Made by a program: the position numbers and the translations under genes
Source of the DNA: ZC4RG30 sp963777735
GTDB taxonomy: Bacteria; Pseudomonadota; Gammaproteobacteria; Steroidobacterales; Steroidobacteraceae
Length of the DNA: 64,000 nt
Direction of reading: 5' to 3'
Assembly: GCA_963777735.1 (NCBI GenBank)
Contig: CAVZRQ010000006.1
Coordinates: 62,001 to 126,000, forward strand
Shown: positions 61,874 to 64,000 of the stretch, in pieces
How positions within the stretch are numbered: position 1 is the stretch's first letter
Layout: every line of letters starts with the position of its first letter
Notes under the pieces: generated by a model
Databases searched by the model: none
Seen by the model: the letters and a program-made list of their open reading frames with translations, nothing else
What the model was told of the DNA's origin: nothing

Positions 61874-64000
61874 ATGAAGTCGCTATTGCTGCGCGCGGGT
61901 CTCACATTGGCTTTTGCCACCATGGCCGGCACGGTCATGTCTCAGGCCCCCTCACCCTCCCCACGAGCTTACCCCGACGGCTTCATCACCGGTCGCGTTC
62001 TTCAGGGCAGCGCGCCCGAAGCCGGCGTGTGGGTGATTGCGGAAACCAAAGAAACCAATACCCCTTTCATCAAGATCGTCGTCACCGATGATCAAGGCCG
62101 CTTCACGCTGCCGCAGTTGCCGAGCGCCACCTACAGCGTATGGGTGCGCGGCTATGGCCTGCTGGACTCCGCCCGGGTGAAAGGCCGTCCCGGCGATACG
62201 AACCTCGAACTCAAGGTCGAAGCCGCGAAGACGCCGCAGGACGCTGCCAAGGTGTACCCCGGCGACTACTGGCTGTCATTGCTGGAAGTGCCGGCTGCCG
62301 GCAATTTCCCCGGCACTGGCGGCAAGGCCACGGGCGGCAATGGCTTCCAGCCCGCCATCCTGAGTCAGGACGACTGGATGCACCGCTTCAAGAAGGACTG
62401 CAACTTCTGTCACCAGCTGGGCAACCAGATCACCCGCACGCTCGGGCACATGAATTTCGCGCAGCTGGGATTCACATCGCACGAAGATGCCTGGCTGTAT
62501 CGCACCTCGCTCGGCGTGCGTGGCACCAGCATGGCGGCGGCGTTCCTGCAATTTGGCGCAGAGGGCATGAGCAAGACGATGTCTGACTGGACGCGCGCGG
62601 TGGAAGCCGGCGTCGTTCCTCCCATGCCGCCACGACCGCAGGGCATCGAGCGCAACGTGGTGGTGACCCTGTGGGACATCGGCGGTCCGCAGGATTTCAT
62701 GCATGATGAAATCGCCACCGACAAGAACAAACCCACGGTGAACGCCTACGGCCCCATTTATGCCGTCTCAGCCGGTCACGGCACGCTCGCCGTGGTCGAT
62801 CCGGTCACCAATGATTCCTGGAAGCTCGTCATTCCCACGCGCGAGGATCCGCGCAAGGTTCCGACACGTTTCCCCCCTGCAGGGCGCCCTTCCAATTTCT
62901 GGGGTATGGACCATCTCTGGGGCCAGGAGCATCCCTCCGACCCGCACAATCCGATGATGGATGAACGCGGCCGCGTGTGGATGACCTCCAAGATCCGCGA
63001 TGCCCAGCCCGACTTCTGCAAGGAAGGCAGCAAGAACAAGTACGCGCAGTACTACCCGCTGCGCAGCAGCTTCCGGCAGGCTTCCTATTACGACCCGGCC
63101 ACCGGGAAGTTCGAACTCATCGATACCTGCTTCGGCACCCACCACCTGCAGTTCGCGAAGGATGCAGACCGCACGCTCTATTTCAACGAACTGACCGGGC
63201 CGATGTTCGGCTGGCTCAACACGCGGTTGTACGACCAGACGCGCGATGAGCAATTGTCGCAGGGCTGGTGCCCGCAGATCATCGATACCAATGGCGACGG
63301 CAAGATCACCAAACCGTGGAACGCCGCGAACAACCGCAATCCGGATCCCAAGCTCGATACGGAAGTCCGCCGCAATCTCTACACGGTGATCCCTGATCCC
63401 ACCGACGGCAATATCGTCTGGGGCGCATCCGAAGGCGGCAATGGCGAAGATCGCGGCTACATCGTGCGGCTGAACCGTGGCGCCAACCCACCCGAAACCT
63501 GCGTTTCCGAGGTGTACCGCGTGCCGAAGGGCACACTGAACCCGCGCGGCATGGATATCGACAGCAACGGCACGCCCTGGGTCGCGATGGCCGCCACCTC
63601 GCAGTGGGCCCGCTTCGATCGCAGGAAGTGCGCGAAGACCAATGGTGCTGGCGCCGACAAAGGCGATCTCTGCCCGGAAGGCTGGACGGTGTGGCAGACG
63701 CCGGGCCCGAAGTTCAAGGGCAGCAACTACCCCGCTGATTTCCATTACTTCGGCTGGGTGGATCAGCACGATATCTCGGGCCTGGGCAAGGACACGCCCA
63801 TCCTGACCGGCTCCAACTCGGATTCATTGATCGCGCTCGATCCCGCCACCGGCAAGTGGACCTACCTGCGCGTGCCTTATCCACTGGGCTTCTATCAGCG
63901 CGGATTGGATGGTCGCATCGACGATCCGAACGGTGGCTGGAAGGGACGGGGCCTGTACGCGAACTACGGCACGCATCTGGTGTGGCATACCGAAGGCGGC
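61874..64000 (+). CDS. Carboxypeptidase-regulatory/haem-motif/propeller exported protein, 5' part
   Basis: At least 709 residues, open at the right edge. Signal peptide (LTLAFATMAGTVMSQ), a carboxypeptidase-regulatory-like domain (about 35-125, ITGRVLQGSAPEAGVWVIAE), one haem-c motif CNFCHQ (about residue 176), then a long propeller-like region (LTGPMFGWLN, IVWGASEGGNGEDRGYIVR, TPWVAMAATSQWARFDR) with a calcium-loop-like DTNGDGKI. The ATG at 61874 is preceded by GGGGGA. It is divergent from the PQQ dehydrogenase across 67 bp, and such pairs are common in proteobacteria that use quinoproteins; it could be an electron acceptor or an oxidoreductase subunit, which remains inference. Confidence 0.82.
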   Translation, partial: MKSLLLRAGLTLAFATMAGTVMSQAPSPSPRAYPDGFITGRVLQGSAPEAGVWVIAETKETNTPFIKIVVTDDQGRFTLPQLPSATYSVWVRGYGLLDSARVKGRPGDTNLELKVEAAKTPQDAAKVYPGDYWLSLLEVPAAGNFPGTGGKATGGNGFQPAILSQDDWMHRFKKDCNFCHQLGNQITRTLGHMNFAQLGFTSHEDAWLYRTSLGVRGTSMAAAFLQFGAEGMSKTMSDWTRAVEAGVVPPMPPRPQGIERNVVVTLWDIGGPQDFMHDEIATDKNKPTVNAYGPIYAVSAGHGTLAVVDPVTNDSWKLVIPTREDPRKVPTRFPPAGRPSNFWGMDHLWGQEHPSDPHNPMMDERGRVWMTSKIRDAQPDFCKEGSKNKYAQYYPLRSSFRQASYYDPATGKFELIDTCFGTHHLQFAKDADRTLYFNELTGPMFGWLNTRLYDQTRDEQLSQGWCPQIIDTNGDGKITKPWNAANNRNPDPKLDTEVRRNLYTVIPDPTDGNIVWGASEGGNGEDRGYIVRLNRGANPPETCVSEVYRVPKGTLNPRGMDIDSNGTPWVAMAATSQWARFDRRKCAKTNGAGADKGDLCPEGWTVWQTPGPKFKGSNYPADFHYFGWVDQHDISGLGKDTPILTGSNSDSLIALDPATGKWTYLRVPYPLGFYQRGLDGRIDDPNGGWKGRGLYANYGTHLVWHTEGG

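Overview
The window looks like a GC-rich gammaproteobacterial chromosome segment. The strongest taxonomic cues are the pilT/pilU block divergent from yggS-proC-yggT, an arrangement typical of gammaproteobacteria, and the DUF1592/DUF1552/ankyrin genes. Together with a wealth of TonB, c-type cytochrome and quinoprotein genes they suggest a Steroidobacteraceae-like or related aquatic/soil lineage; that assignment is inference. I saw no rRNA, tRNA, insertion sequence, phage or CRISPR.

Region 1 (1-14.8 kb) is the most unusual part. A plus-strand operon (3662-12735) encodes a CcmI/NrfG-like TPR protein, a b-type membrane cytochrome, a 21-heme cytochrome, a 38-heme cytochrome built of tandem two-heme repeats, a SPOR-TPR-beta-barrel outer-membrane protein and a small exported protein. 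It looks like a complete porin-cytochrome electron conduit across the envelope. Divergent from it are a ferredoxin/flavin oxidoreductase, an ankyrin protein and a nuclease. A QseBC/PmrAB-type two-component system follows, and PmrA-type boxes (CTTAAG-N5-CTTAAG/T) lie both before the cytochrome operon and between the regulator and the next operon.

Region 2 (14.8-20.8 kb) is a heavy-metal RND efflux operon (adaptor, pump, DUF3240 protein, outer-membrane factor). Region 3 (20.8-27.9 kb) holds an XRE regulator convergent with a tight four-gene operon of DUF1592, DUF1552, ankyrin and metallo-beta-lactamase-fold proteins. Region 4 (28-40.3 kb) has a BaeSR-like two-component system plus a DUF6607 protein, divergent from a MacAB-TolC-like efflux operon whose adaptor carries a long Gly/Pro-rich insert, followed by a TonB receptor and a PepSY membrane protein.

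Region 5 (40.2-49.2 kb) is housekeeping: three twitching-motility ATPases (pilT frameshifted), yggS, proC, yggT, an HU-type protein, a hydrolase, msrB and htpG. Region 6 (49.2-64 kb) contains ppnN, cell-wall enzymes (L,D-transpeptidase, MltD-like transglycosylase), a cyclophilin, a wrecked metalloprotease gene, a DMT transporter and small regulators. It ends with a PQQ quinoprotein divergent from a heme-motif carboxypeptidase-regulatory/propeller protein that runs off the right edge.

From about 43 kb onward five coding regions are broken by frameshifts, whereas none was seen before 42 kb. Four of the five would be repaired by a single base each, so assembly error is at least as likely as gene decay.
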